6,948 nucleotides of DNA from Ignavibacteria bacterium (GCA_003233295.1 QILJ01000388.1:1-6948); one strand, 5' to 3'. Positions 1 to 6,750 are shown, numbered from the stretch's first letter. Notes: generated by a model not told the origin, from the letters alone. Numbers and translations are program-made.

Positions 1-1950
1 ATAAGCAGAATGAATATCCGGTTCATTTCCGTGCCAGTAATATGAGCCCGGAATCCAAGTAGCGAGTTGAGGATCTGAGAGGGCAAAGAAATCATTCAAT
101 TCACTAATAAAGTATTCACGGCTTTTGAAAAGTGATATCAAACCATCGGCATCAAACGGAACAGCCCACCGCCATTGAAGTGCACTTCCTTCTACGTATC
201 CTTTTGTGTACTCCTCATCCCAATCCGTATAGGTCAACTGCAGGGGTTTAAATTTCTTCACGAAACTTCCATCACTGTTCCTGGCTTGAAAATATTGAGT
301 TTCAGGATTCCAGACATTCTTATAATATTTTGCATGTCCGGCAAACAGAAGTGAGTCTTCTTTGTATCCCAATGCTCCGGCGAACAAACTAATCGAATGA
401 TCAGCCCAAGCATACTCAAGAGTTCGGCTTACAGATCTTTCTTTAATATCAGCCGGGCAATATCCATATTTTAAGTAACCTTCAATTGATCTTCTACCGG
501 AACTTGCAGAGCCTCTCGGCGTGGGCGCTAACGCAGTCAATTTCATTTTATCAAAAGCAGCATCCGTGTCAAAATCCTTTATGCCTTTTAAATAAGAACC
601 GGCAATTGTGATATCCGCAGGTGATCCAAGCATAGATCCAGTGTACCCATTTCCAGAAGGCCATCGCGGCAACCAGCCTCCCTGTTCAGCCATCTTTATA
701 AGAGAGATGATCATATCATGCTGATGACCTTTTGCTATCAAAGTAAAAAGCGGATGAATAGTCCTGAACGTATCCCATAAAGAGAGGTCTGTGTAATAAG
801 TAAAACCAGTTGCTCTGTTAATTTTATTGTCAAACCCTAGATATTTGCCGTTAACATCACTGAATATTGTAGGCATCTGAAAACTTCTGTAAAGCGAGCT
901 ATAGAAGATCACCCTTTCATCATCGGTGCTTCCATTAATCTTTATTATTGAAAGTTTATCTTCCCATTTGGCAATTGCATTCTGCAGAATATCATCAAAG
1001 GAATTGTTCCCTACTTCACTATCTAAATTCAACCTAGCATTATCAATACTTACATAGGAAATACCAACCTTCACATTTACGGTTCGATCTTGGCTATTAT
1101 TATCAAAACTAAGGTTGACGGTTATATCATCACTTGAGGCAGTCTGCATGTTTTCTTTATAGCTTGATCCATTCCATATTCCATAATTCGAAAAAGGTTT
1201 GTCAAAGTATGCAACAAAATAGACCTTGATTCCGCCATATCTTTTTGAGAAAGTCCCGAACATTTTTGCTGATCCAACAATCTCTTTCTTGTCCGGATAG
1301 ATTGTGACATTCCCATCTTCCGCTTTTCCCTCGCCTAAAGCGTTAGTTACTTTTATCATTAAGCTGCGGTTGGTATTCTCCGGGAAAGTGTAACGATGCA
1401 GACCAACTCTTACAGTGGCAGTTAATTCACTAAGTATCCCTTCGTCCTTTAGTTTTACGCTGTAGTAACCTGGAAAAGCTGCTTCGTCAGAGTGTGAGAA
1501 GATATGATAGTAATCCTCGTGATAATTTATTTCATCGGGTGATCTAGTGGTTGGAGTAAAAAGGAAGCTTCCGCCGTCAGTTGCACCGGTACCGCCAAGC
1601 CTAGTATGGCTGAAACCGATTATCTTATTATCACCGTAGTAATATCCCGATGTATTGTATCCTCTTGTATTTGTGTAAAGGGAAGCTGTTTCCGGACTTA
1701 AACGAACCATTCCAAATGGGACTGTTGCTCCCGGGAAGTTCTGCCCGCAAACCCACACCGGAAATCCGCCGGTACCGATAAAATTATTTACCCATTTACC
1801 ATAGTAACCTGGTTTTGCATTATCAGTATGATTATTAGGCTGAGAACTGACAACGCTATTATACTTTAACCACATGCCGAATAACGTTAACAGCGCAATC
1901 ATGATAGGGACACCTAAAACATATAAAATTATTTTCAATATTTTTTTCAT
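1..1950 (-). CDS. GH92 family glycosidase (alpha-mannosidase-like), C-terminus cut off by window edge
   Basis: Reading minus from the ATG at 1950–1948 gives 650 uninterrupted codons that run off base 1. Residues 1–24 start with two lysines followed by a hydrophobic stretch (VLGVPIMIALLTLFGMW), a signal anchor or signal peptide without a lipobox cysteine, so the enzyme should act in the periplasm or at the membrane. GH92 landmarks follow in order: NFPGATVPFGMVRLSPET at 71–88, GFSHTRLGGTG at 112–122, ELTATVRVGLHRYTFP near 165–180, LWDTFRTIHP at 391–400, GYTGSM around 435, RSVSRTLEYAWADHS at 505–519, GYVEGSALQWRW near 584–595 and GNEPDIH at 641–647. GH92 enzymes are calcium-dependent inverting exo-alpha-mannosidases. 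E587 in the VEGSA motif probably matches the family's catalytic acid. The aspartate pair of the GNDD-type motif should lie just beyond the window, so catalytic completeness cannot be judged. Members are usually about 750–800 residues, so roughly 100–150 are missing. No strong Shine-Dalgarno precedes the start; only an AAGAAAAG stretch is visible. The exact mannosidic linkage is unknown. Confidence -1.
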   Translation of the reverse strand, partial: MKKILKIILYVLGVPIMIALLTLFGMWLKYNSVVSSQPNNHTDNAKPGYYGKWVNNFIGTGGFPVWVCGQNFPGATVPFGMVRLSPETASLYTNTRGYNTSGYYYGDNKIIGFSHTRLGGTGATDGGSFLFTPTTRSPDEINYHEDYYHIFSHSDEAAFPGYYSVKLKDEGILSELTATVRVGLHRYTFPENTNRSLMIKVTNALGEGKAEDGNVTIYPDKKEIVGSAKMFGTFSKRYGGIKVYFVAYFDKPFSNYGIWNGSSYKENMQTASSDDITVNLSFDNNSQDRTVNVKVGISYVSIDNARLNLDSEVGNNSFDDILQNAIAKWEDKLSIIKINGSTDDERVIFYSSLYRSFQMPTIFSDVNGKYLGFDNKINRATGFTYYTDLSLWDTFRTIHPLFTLIAKGHQHDMIISLIKMAEQGGWLPRWPSGNGYTGSMLGSPADITIAGSYLKGIKDFDTDAAFDKMKLTALAPTPRGSASSGRRSIEGYLKYGYCPADIKERSVSRTLEYAWADHSISLFAGALGYKEDSLLFAGHAKYYKNVWNPETQYFQARNSDGSFVKKFKPLQLTYTDWDEEYTKGYVEGSALQWRWAVPFDADGLISLFKSREYFISELNDFFALSDPQLATWIPGSYYWHGNEPDIHSAY

Positions 1951-1974
1951 AATCACTTTTCTTTATTAACTTGA

Positions 1975-2018
1975 GCGAAATAATTGCTTTAACTGGCTGA
2001 GTTCTAGTTATATCAGCA
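1975..2018 (-). promoter_or_regulatory. Upstream element of GH92 gene, shared with the oxidoreductase gene
   Basis: Read on the minus strand, bases 2018–1995 carry TGCTG, then ACTAGA, then CTCAGCC, followed after 9 bases by AATTATTTCGC (1985–1975). The same arrangement occurs at 3752–3712 upstream of the oxidoreductase; 20 of 24 bases of the first block and 10 of 11 of the second are identical. The ends of the first block (TGCTGA and TCAGCC) can pair. The element ends about 25 bases before the GH92 start codon. A promoter or regulator-binding site is the likely reading, but no textbook −10/−35 or Bacteroidota −7/−33 pair is clearly met. Function is inference. Confidence -1.
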
Positions 2019-2056
2019 AAATAACAAATTTAACTTGTCTGTAAGACTCCTTCGTT

Positions 2057-2239
2057 GAACTACTCCGTAGTTCCTTATAGTTTTGTCATCTTTAACCACG
2101 TATTTTATACGTGGTTATTATAACTTTGACTGCTTTGCAGTTATAACAGAACTGTGAAACAGTTCAAATTATAATAACTATGGGTGAAACCCATAGTTAA
2201 GGATAAACAAGAAACAATCTACAACCCCAACGGGGTTGT
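2057..2239. repeat. Array of six triloop palindromes with different stems
   Basis: Six hairpins follow one another in the 359-base spacer between the oxidoreductase and GH92 genes. On the plus strand they are: 2057–2073, left arm GAACTAC, loop TCC; 2093–2117, left arm TAACCACGTAT, loop TTT; 2118–2146, left arm TTATAACT plus GC with a 6-base bulge, loop TTT; 2149–2165, left arm GAACTGT, loop GAA; 2175–2199, left arm TAACTATGGGT, loop GAA; 2221–2239, left arm ACAACCCC, loop AAC. Apart from the bulge every arm pairs perfectly over 7 to 11 bases. All have a loop of exactly three bases, and all carry AAC near the outer left end and GTT near the outer right end, while the inner stem differs each time. 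A weaker candidate, GTCT/GTA/AGAC at 2037–2047, sits just outside. No protein-coding potential was seen. Possible roles are mRNA 3'-end protection, termination, or a palindromic repeat family that multiplies in spacers. Confidence -1.
2221..2239 (-). terminator. Possible terminator after the oxidoreductase gene
   Basis: In the direction of transcription this is the first hairpin after the oxidoreductase stop codon, about 70 bases downstream. It has an 8-bp stem with four G-C pairs in a row next to a 3-base loop, followed by the T-rich stretch AGATTGTTTCTTGTTT. That fits a weak intrinsic terminator, but the T-run is interrupted. The hairpin may simply be one member of the palindrome array. Confidence -1.
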
Positions 2240-2309
2240 CCATAGGACTTTTAAAGAGAAATATAATTGCTGAATTAATTAGAACTTAACTCTTTAACTA
2301 AACCACTAA

Positions 2310-3641
2310 CTATATTAATAAAGCATCCCATGGTTTCCGCAGCGGTCTGTACATCCTTTTTGCAGCTTCAGGATTTCCTACAATTGTTTCCTTCTTTGCA
2401 TCCCAAGTAATCGGCTGACCTTCTCTGATGCTAATATCGGAAAGATGGCAGATAATATCTGACCTTACAGCCGAGTGAAGATTATCCACTGGCTGCTTCC
2501 TGCTTATAACAGAATCAATAAAATTATAACGCTGATTTTTACTTACTTCTAAACGTTTTGACCCGGGATTTTTCCCTAATCTATATAATTTTTCATCAGA
2601 GACTTTCCAGCCTCCGCGGTTTACTTTCACCCATCCTTTTGTCCCTACAAATAGAGTTCCGTGAACCGGTTCTACTCCGGGATGCGGATTAAGTCTTGCT
2701 GCTGTTTGGTCATCCATAAATCTCATTTTAAGACCACTATCGTAGGTGCATGTAACATCCCAGTTTGTAAGTGTGTTAAACAACCCGCCAATTCCAATTT
2801 CACCAGAACCTTCATAATGTGTAGGGATCGTATTCTCCATTCCAGAATTATCTGCCCACCACTGTAGCATATCTGCCGGATGTGCTCCCCAGCCGGCAAT
2901 AAAACCAATGGCATAATCATAAATATGAAAGATCCCATTTCGATAGCTTTGAACCAGGCAGCGATCTTTACTAAAAGGAGCTTTGGGAGCAGGCCCGAGC
3001 CAAAGCTCATAATCAAAGCCATCAGGAACAGGGAGTACAGGTGTAGCAGATCCGCCAGACTCGCCATGCGGCGCCCATACGTAAACCTCCTCAACATCAC
3101 CTATATGACCGTTGAGTACTAATTCTATTCCCATACGAACTTGAGCTATTGATCTCTGCTGCGCACCATATTGAAAAACTCTATTATATTTATCTACAAT
3201 CGCTCTTGCAGCAATATCTTCTGCTATAGATATACTCAACGGTTTTTCAGTGTACATATCCTTACCAGCTTTAGCTGCAGCCAAAGACAAAGGAACGTGC
3301 CAGTGATCCGCTGTAGCAATATGCACTGCGTCAATATCTTTTCTATCTAATAAGTCACGAAAATCATTGTAGTCATCACAGTTATCAAACTGTTCCTTTC
3401 TCATTATTCTTCGCTCTCTAATAGGATCACATACTGCAACTACTTGAGATTTGTCATATCTTTTATAATCTATTGCTGCACCTGATCTATTACCGCAGCC
3501 AATAAGACCAATATTCACTTTATCACTAGGAGGAGTAACTCCGTTTCTGCCCAACACAGTACTCGGAATTACGGTAGGAAAGCCTGCTAATACACTCATT
3601 GCTGCAGTACCTTTAATAAAAGATCTTCTTGAAATTCCCAT
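2310..3641 (-). CDS. Tat-exported Gfo/Idh/MocA family sugar oxidoreductase
   Basis: A 443-residue protein of the Gfo/Idh/MocA family, NAD(P)-dependent enzymes that oxidise or reduce sugars, inositols and related compounds. Residues 4–31 form a twin-arginine signal (SRRSFIKGTAAM followed by a hydrophobic stretch). Members exported this way, as in Zymomonas glucose-fructose oxidoreductase, leave the cytoplasm folded with bound cofactor. The Rossmann fold begins at 42 with the glycine motif GLIGCGNRSG (45–54). AVHIATADHWHVPLSLAAA (105–123) and YTEKPLS (130–136) follow, with the conserved lysine K133 of the EKP motif. The C-terminal domain shows GWGAHPADMLQWW (251–262), where H254 and D257 are candidate substrate-site residues. 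Length is usual for the signal-bearing subgroup. The start is well supported by GGAG 8 bases upstream. The gene ends with TAG. Its own upstream element and a terminator-like repeat set it apart from the UroD-like gene. Family assignment is firm; the substrate is unknown. Confidence -1.
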   Translation of the reverse strand: MGISRRSFIKGTAAMSVLAGFPTVIPSTVLGRNGVTPPSDKVNIGLIGCGNRSGAAIDYKRYDKSQVVAVCDPIRERRIMRKEQFDNCDDYNDFRDLLDRKDIDAVHIATADHWHVPLSLAAAKAGKDMYTEKPLSISIAEDIAARAIVDKYNRVFQYGAQQRSIAQVRMGIELVLNGHIGDVEEVYVWAPHGESGGSATPVLPVPDGFDYELWLGPAPKAPFSKDRCLVQSYRNGIFHIYDYAIGFIAGWGAHPADMLQWWADNSGMENTIPTHYEGSGEIGIGGLFNTLTNWDVTCTYDSGLKMRFMDDQTAARLNPHPGVEPVHGTLFVGTKGWVKVNRGGWKVSDEKLYRLGKNPGSKRLEVSKNQRYNFIDSVISRKQPVDNLHSAVRSDIICHLSDISIREGQPITWDAKKETIVGNPEAAKRMYRPLRKPWDALLI

Positions 3642-3649
3642 TTCTATTT

Positions 3650-3653
3650 CTCC
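3650..3653 (-). promoter_or_regulatory. Ribosome binding site of the oxidoreductase gene
   Basis: GGAG on the minus strand, with an 8-base gap to the ATG at 3641. It supports this start codon, which also places the twin arginines at residues 5 and 6 as expected for a Tat signal. Confidence -1.
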
Positions 3654-3711
3654 ATTTAATTAAAATATTATTTAACTCTCTATGGTTACATCTTTTTCAA
3701 ATGTGCAACTT

Positions 3712-3752
3712 GCAAAATAATTACAAACGGCTGAGCTCTAGTAATTACAGCA
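3712..3752 (-). promoter_or_regulatory. Upstream element of oxidoreductase gene, shared with the GH92 gene
   Basis: Minus-strand TGCTG, ACTAGA and CTCAGCC blocks (3752–3729), then a 6-base gap and AATTATTTTGC (3722–3712). It matches the element at 2018–1975 with a spacing difference of 3 bases. TTATTTTG within the second block resembles the Bacteroidota −7 consensus TAnnTTTG with one mismatch. It would leave an untranslated leader of about 70 bases before the start at 3641. A common promoter or operator is inferred from position and similarity only. Confidence -1.
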
Positions 3753-3784
3753 GTATTAACATACCACGAATAATAATGTTGTGA

Positions 3785-3877
3785 AAAAGCCCAACTTTTA
3801 TAGTCGTAAAAATTTCCTCAAATAAATAAAAGCTTGAATAATAATAACAATCAAAATAAACTAAAAGTTGGGCTTTT
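3785..3877 (-). terminator. Long-looped inverted repeat, likely terminator after the UroD-like gene
   Basis: A 16-base perfect inverted repeat: AAAAGCCCAACTTTTA at 3785–3800 and its reverse complement at 3862–3877, separated by 61 AT-rich bases. On the minus strand the closing arm ends in GGGCTTTTTC, and on the plus strand in GGGCTTTTATTC. The A-run, GC core, T-run layout is that of a bidirectional intrinsic terminator, and it lies 47 bases past the UroD-like stop codon. The long loop is unusual. A tiny mobile element seems less likely, since no target-site duplication is visible at the edges. Confidence -1.
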
Positions 3878-3923
3878 ATTCATTTTTAATTTTGCTCTAT
3901 TGCTTAGAACTTAACCCTATAAA

Positions 3924-4937
3924 TTAATTTATCATTATCTTTTTCCATGTGTCAAAAACAGCATATACATTTTCTGGTTTTGCACCAGGTCCAAATTCAC
4001 ACTGTCCGATTAAACCTCCGTCAGAATAGAGTTCACTGAATATATCTCCAACCACATTTTCAATTTCGTTCACACTAAAGTTCGGGAGTATATTTTGTCT
4101 ATCTACTTCTCCCCAAAAAGTTATTTGACCTTTAAATTGATTTAAATTCTTTAATTGCATAGCGAATATTTGTGAATTTAATGCATTAATTCCTATTTCT
4201 ATTAGATCCGGTATTATGCTCAGTATATTTCCATCGGAATGCATAAAAATATATTTATTATTTTTTCTCGCAATGTTAATGTATTCTTGATAAAGCGGTT
4301 TGAATATTTCTCTCCACATTTCGGGTGATATCAATAAGCTGTTTTGTGCTCCCCAGTCGTCCATTATAAATAACGCATCAACATCGGTTTTAGCCCATGA
4401 TTCTAACCTCTTGCAATTGAAATCATGAATGGTTTTTAGTAAAGTTTCAAATTCATTTTTACTTTCATAAAAATCTGTATAGATATTTTCACTTCCTCTT
4501 AGAAACTGGATCCTTTCAAATGGTCTAGCACAACAAGGGGAAACAATAAATTTATCTGAATTTTCTTTGCAGAAATCATTTATTCTTCCAAATTCTAATG
4601 ACAAAAAATTGTTCGGAACTTGAAATGAATCAATATCATCCCATGTTTTTATAATTGGATTTTTAACTTCTCCAATAATTCCATCTTGTTTGTTTTCAAA
4701 TAAACAACCCCATTCATCAATATATTCACCAATTTTATATTCGTTACCTTTAGTTTTAATAGTTTTGGTTAATAGATTAGGGGCGCTAATTATATCATCC
4801 GGAAATTCTTCCCTAATATCTTTAAGTTCTTTTGGATAGTGCATTTCTGCCCACGGCAAATCCCAAAGTTGTATTGGAATTTCACTAGGTGAATCAAATT
4901 CTAATGTTTTAATTACATTCTTTTTAGCATTTTCCAT
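3924..4937 (-). CDS. Uroporphyrinogen decarboxylase / MtaA-CmuA superfamily protein
   Basis: A 337-residue protein without signal peptide or membrane segment, so cytoplasmic. It shows the UroD-family TIM-barrel pattern: DEWGCLF (74–80), DALFIMDDWGAQNSLLISPEM (187–207), FMHSDGN (231–237) followed by IIPDLIEIGINALN, and GGLIGQCEFGPGAKPENV (307–324). True heme-pathway UroD acts on uroporphyrinogen, while MtaA/CmuA relatives move methyl groups from corrinoid proteins and bind zinc through His-x-Cys plus a later Cys. Here H233 and C313 are retained at about the expected spacing, but the first Cys is Asp (D235), so either the site differs or zinc is not bound in the same way. A role in heme synthesis is unlikely given the sugar-related neighbours. 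It begins 5 bases after the ThuA gene ends, with no clear Shine-Dalgarno, so translation is probably coupled. It looks more AT-rich than its neighbours. The reaction is unknown. Confidence -1.
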   Translation of the reverse strand: MENAKKNVIKTLEFDSPSEIPIQLWDLPWAEMHYPKELKDIREEFPDDIISAPNLLTKTIKTKGNEYKIGEYIDEWGCLFENKQDGIIGEVKNPIIKTWDDIDSFQVPNNFLSLEFGRINDFCKENSDKFIVSPCCARPFERIQFLRGSENIYTDFYESKNEFETLLKTIHDFNCKRLESWAKTDVDALFIMDDWGAQNSLLISPEMWREIFKPLYQEYINIARKNNKYIFMHSDGNILSIIPDLIEIGINALNSQIFAMQLKNLNQFKGQITFWGEVDRQNILPNFSVNEIENVVGDIFSELYSDGGLIGQCEFGPGAKPENVYAVFDTWKKIMIN

Positions 4938-4942
4938 TGAGC

Positions 4943-6685
4943 TTAAAATTTTTCTTTGATATATTCATCAAAAATATTATTTAATTCTTTTAGGTTACCC
5001 ATTCCACTATGCACATAAACACGGTAACGCAGAGTTAACGTTTCTCCAGCTTTTATTGTATATGGACTATTATAAAGAAATCCGGGATTGGTATATACAA
5101 ATGGAGGTTCATCATTTTTATTTTCAGTGTTAATAACATATCCTGGAACTGGGTGACGAGGATTTTTATAGTAATCGAAAATTGTTATCCCAGCTGATTT
5201 AGTAGTATCATCTTTTATTACTCCGCTGATATCTGTCCACTTAGTTGGGTATGTATGTATATCTAGTCCTTTTCTTCCTTCATTATTTAATAGTTCTATT
5301 CCTGTTAATGTTTTCGAATTAATGCGCAAACCCAATGTAGCATAACCACCCCAGCGCCGTCCGCCTTTTTGTCCTTCAATAGGAGTTCGTTCCAAAACTA
5401 CATCCTTTTCACCAGCTTTAAAATCACTTTTCCAATCAATATAATAATCTCCATTTTTATTCGGAGGACTAATATAAATTGTCCGCTTTTCAGTTAACAC
5501 GGCATCACTACCGGGTGGATGATAAGAAAGCTCTAAATTCATCTGAGCTGAAAGATCATCATTTGTTTTAATGGTTTGCTTTGTAACTTCAGTTAATCCT
5601 TCCGGAAGGTGTGTCTTTCTATCTTCCTCCCAGTAATTAATGCCATTAATATATTTCCACGAAAACCACAAAGCATAATGCCAAGGATGATCGGAAGGAC
5701 TTAACCAAGTTAGTGTATATCCGTCAATTGTATTCAGCGGGTGAAAATATGGTTTCCCTATTTTAGGAAGATTAAATTGCCAGACAATCTTATAATCATT
5801 TATTAATGCAACTGTCGTATCGGTTTGTTCCCAGTACTTACTTTGCCTTTCAGCAATTTTAAAAGTCGCAGGCCAAGGTTCTTGTATAGGGATTGTTACT
5901 TTACCAGTTGCAGCCCACTCGGTTCCTCTTAATAAAAGCGTTCTCCATGCGATGTTCTGCATCGTCGCTTTGTTATGCCCAAGTACACTGAAAAAACCTC
6001 GTCCCTTTCCATAATGTGTTGTAACTATAATAGGTTCATATTTATCTGTACCCTTCCAGTCAGATGATGAATAAGCCGCGCACAATATTTTTATGTTCGG
6101 CTGAAATTTTGTATTGTTCCAAAGTTCATCTTTTATATAGAAATCTTTTAACCCTTTTGTTACGGGGTGATTCGTATCTTTGATAATAACTTTAAATGTA
6201 TGGATAGGTCCATGTCCAGTGATACCTTTTCCCCAAGTACCTCCGGCAATCTGCTGAAATTCAGGCCAATCCTGTAGTGTAGAACTGCCGGCGTGAACAA
6301 CCACGAATCCTTTTCCGCTTGCGACAAAATCTAAGAAAGCCTTCTCTAGGTCTGGCTTCCACCGATGTCCGGTAACGTCAGGCCAAGTATTCCAATTGCT
6401 GAGTATTACATCATATTGGTTAAGTTCATTTGGATTAAGATTTTCGGGATTGTTTGTAACCGTTACCTTAAATCTGCCGCTTTCCTTTAAGAGATTTTGA
6501 ATTGCTGGAGTTGTCAGTTGCCACTTGTGATTATTTTTCCCGCTGAGAATTAGAACTTCAATTTTGCTGTGATCTGCTGCATTCATAATCTGACCTGAAG
6601 AAAAAAACATAAATAAAGTAAAACAAAAAAACCATGCACTAAATTTTACTCTAGTTTGAAATGCGGAAGTCCATCTATTTTTCAT
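4943..6685 (-). CDS. Secreted ThuA–DUF6807 (PmoA-like) fusion protein
   Basis: A 580-residue protein. Residues 1–36 are a signal peptide: basic start, hydrophobic core FSAWFFCFTLFMFF, likely cleavage after QIMNA or the next A. Residues about 41–258 are a ThuA domain, a class I glutamine amidotransferase-like fold found in trehalose and other sugar catabolic loci, with VLILSGKNNHKW (44–55), FVVVHAGSS (127–135), NHPVTKGL (172–179) and YGKGRGFFSVLGH (225–237). Residues about 298–565 match DUF6807, also called PmoA: DHPWHYALWFSWKYINGINYW (332–352), GGYATLGLR (446–454), NPGFLYNSPYTIKAGETLTLRYRVYVHSG (533–561). Both domains are poorly understood; ThuA proteins are linked to keto-sugar metabolism through ThuA/ThuB studies. 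GGAG 8 bases upstream supports the start, and the stop lies 5 bases before the UroD-like gene, so it leads a two-gene operon. Domain calls are firm; the substrate and which domain is catalytic are unknown. Confidence -1.
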   Translation of the reverse strand: MKNRWTSAFQTRVKFSAWFFCFTLFMFFSSGQIMNAADHSKIEVLILSGKNNHKWQLTTPAIQNLLKESGRFKVTVTNNPENLNPNELNQYDVILSNWNTWPDVTGHRWKPDLEKAFLDFVASGKGFVVVHAGSSTLQDWPEFQQIAGGTWGKGITGHGPIHTFKVIIKDTNHPVTKGLKDFYIKDELWNNTKFQPNIKILCAAYSSSDWKGTDKYEPIIVTTHYGKGRGFFSVLGHNKATMQNIAWRTLLLRGTEWAATGKVTIPIQEPWPATFKIAERQSKYWEQTDTTVALINDYKIVWQFNLPKIGKPYFHPLNTIDGYTLTWLSPSDHPWHYALWFSWKYINGINYWEEDRKTHLPEGLTEVTKQTIKTNDDLSAQMNLELSYHPPGSDAVLTEKRTIYISPPNKNGDYYIDWKSDFKAGEKDVVLERTPIEGQKGGRRWGGYATLGLRINSKTLTGIELLNNEGRKGLDIHTYPTKWTDISGVIKDDTTKSAGITIFDYYKNPRHPVPGYVINTENKNDEPPFVYTNPGFLYNSPYTIKAGETLTLRYRVYVHSGMGNLKELNNIFDEYIKEKF

Positions 6686-6693
6686 GATTGCTG

Positions 6694-6697
6694 CTCC
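6694..6697 (-). promoter_or_regulatory. Ribosome binding site of the ThuA–DUF6807 gene
   Basis: GGAG on the minus strand, 8 bases before the ATG at 6685. It supports this start over an in-frame methionine further inside, and it places the signal peptide exactly at the N-terminus. Confidence -1.
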
Positions 6698-6733
6698 AAA
6701 GGAAATGATGATGTAAGAAATTGTAATTGCTAA

Positions 6734-6750
6734 ATCCCTTTAACCGGGAT
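6734..6750. repeat. Small hairpin in the ThuA-gene leader
   Basis: ATCCC at 6734–6738 pairs with GGGAT at 6746–6750 around a 7-base loop. It lies about 50 bases upstream of the ThuA start codon. The stem is short and its function is unknown. Confidence -1.

Noticed and set aside
1122..1316. 64-codon minus-strand frame
   Set aside because: Lies wholly inside the GH92 gene in another frame; the GH92 frame is continuous here with family motifs.
2057..2239. CRISPR array or integron attC site
   Set aside because: Stems are not repeated in sequence, there are no regular spacers, and no cas or integrase gene is present.
2251..2297. TTAAAGAG / CTCTTTAA inverted repeat after the oxidoreductase gene
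   Set aside because: Only 8 mostly A-T pairs around a 31-base loop; likely chance in AT-rich sequence.
2661..3122. Open frames on both strands (2661–2867 plus, 2880–3122 plus, 2723–3100 minus)
   Set aside because: All overlap the oxidoreductase gene in other frames, show no recognisable domain, and no ribosome binding site was noted for them.
3785..3877. Miniature transposable element with 16-base terminal repeats
   Set aside because: No matching target duplication at the borders, and the arms have the A-run, GC core, T-run layout of a terminator.
4943..6685. Methane monooxygenase subunit, as the PmoA label might suggest
   Set aside because: The domain is soluble and lacks the membrane helices of the true monooxygenase subunit; the label is historical.
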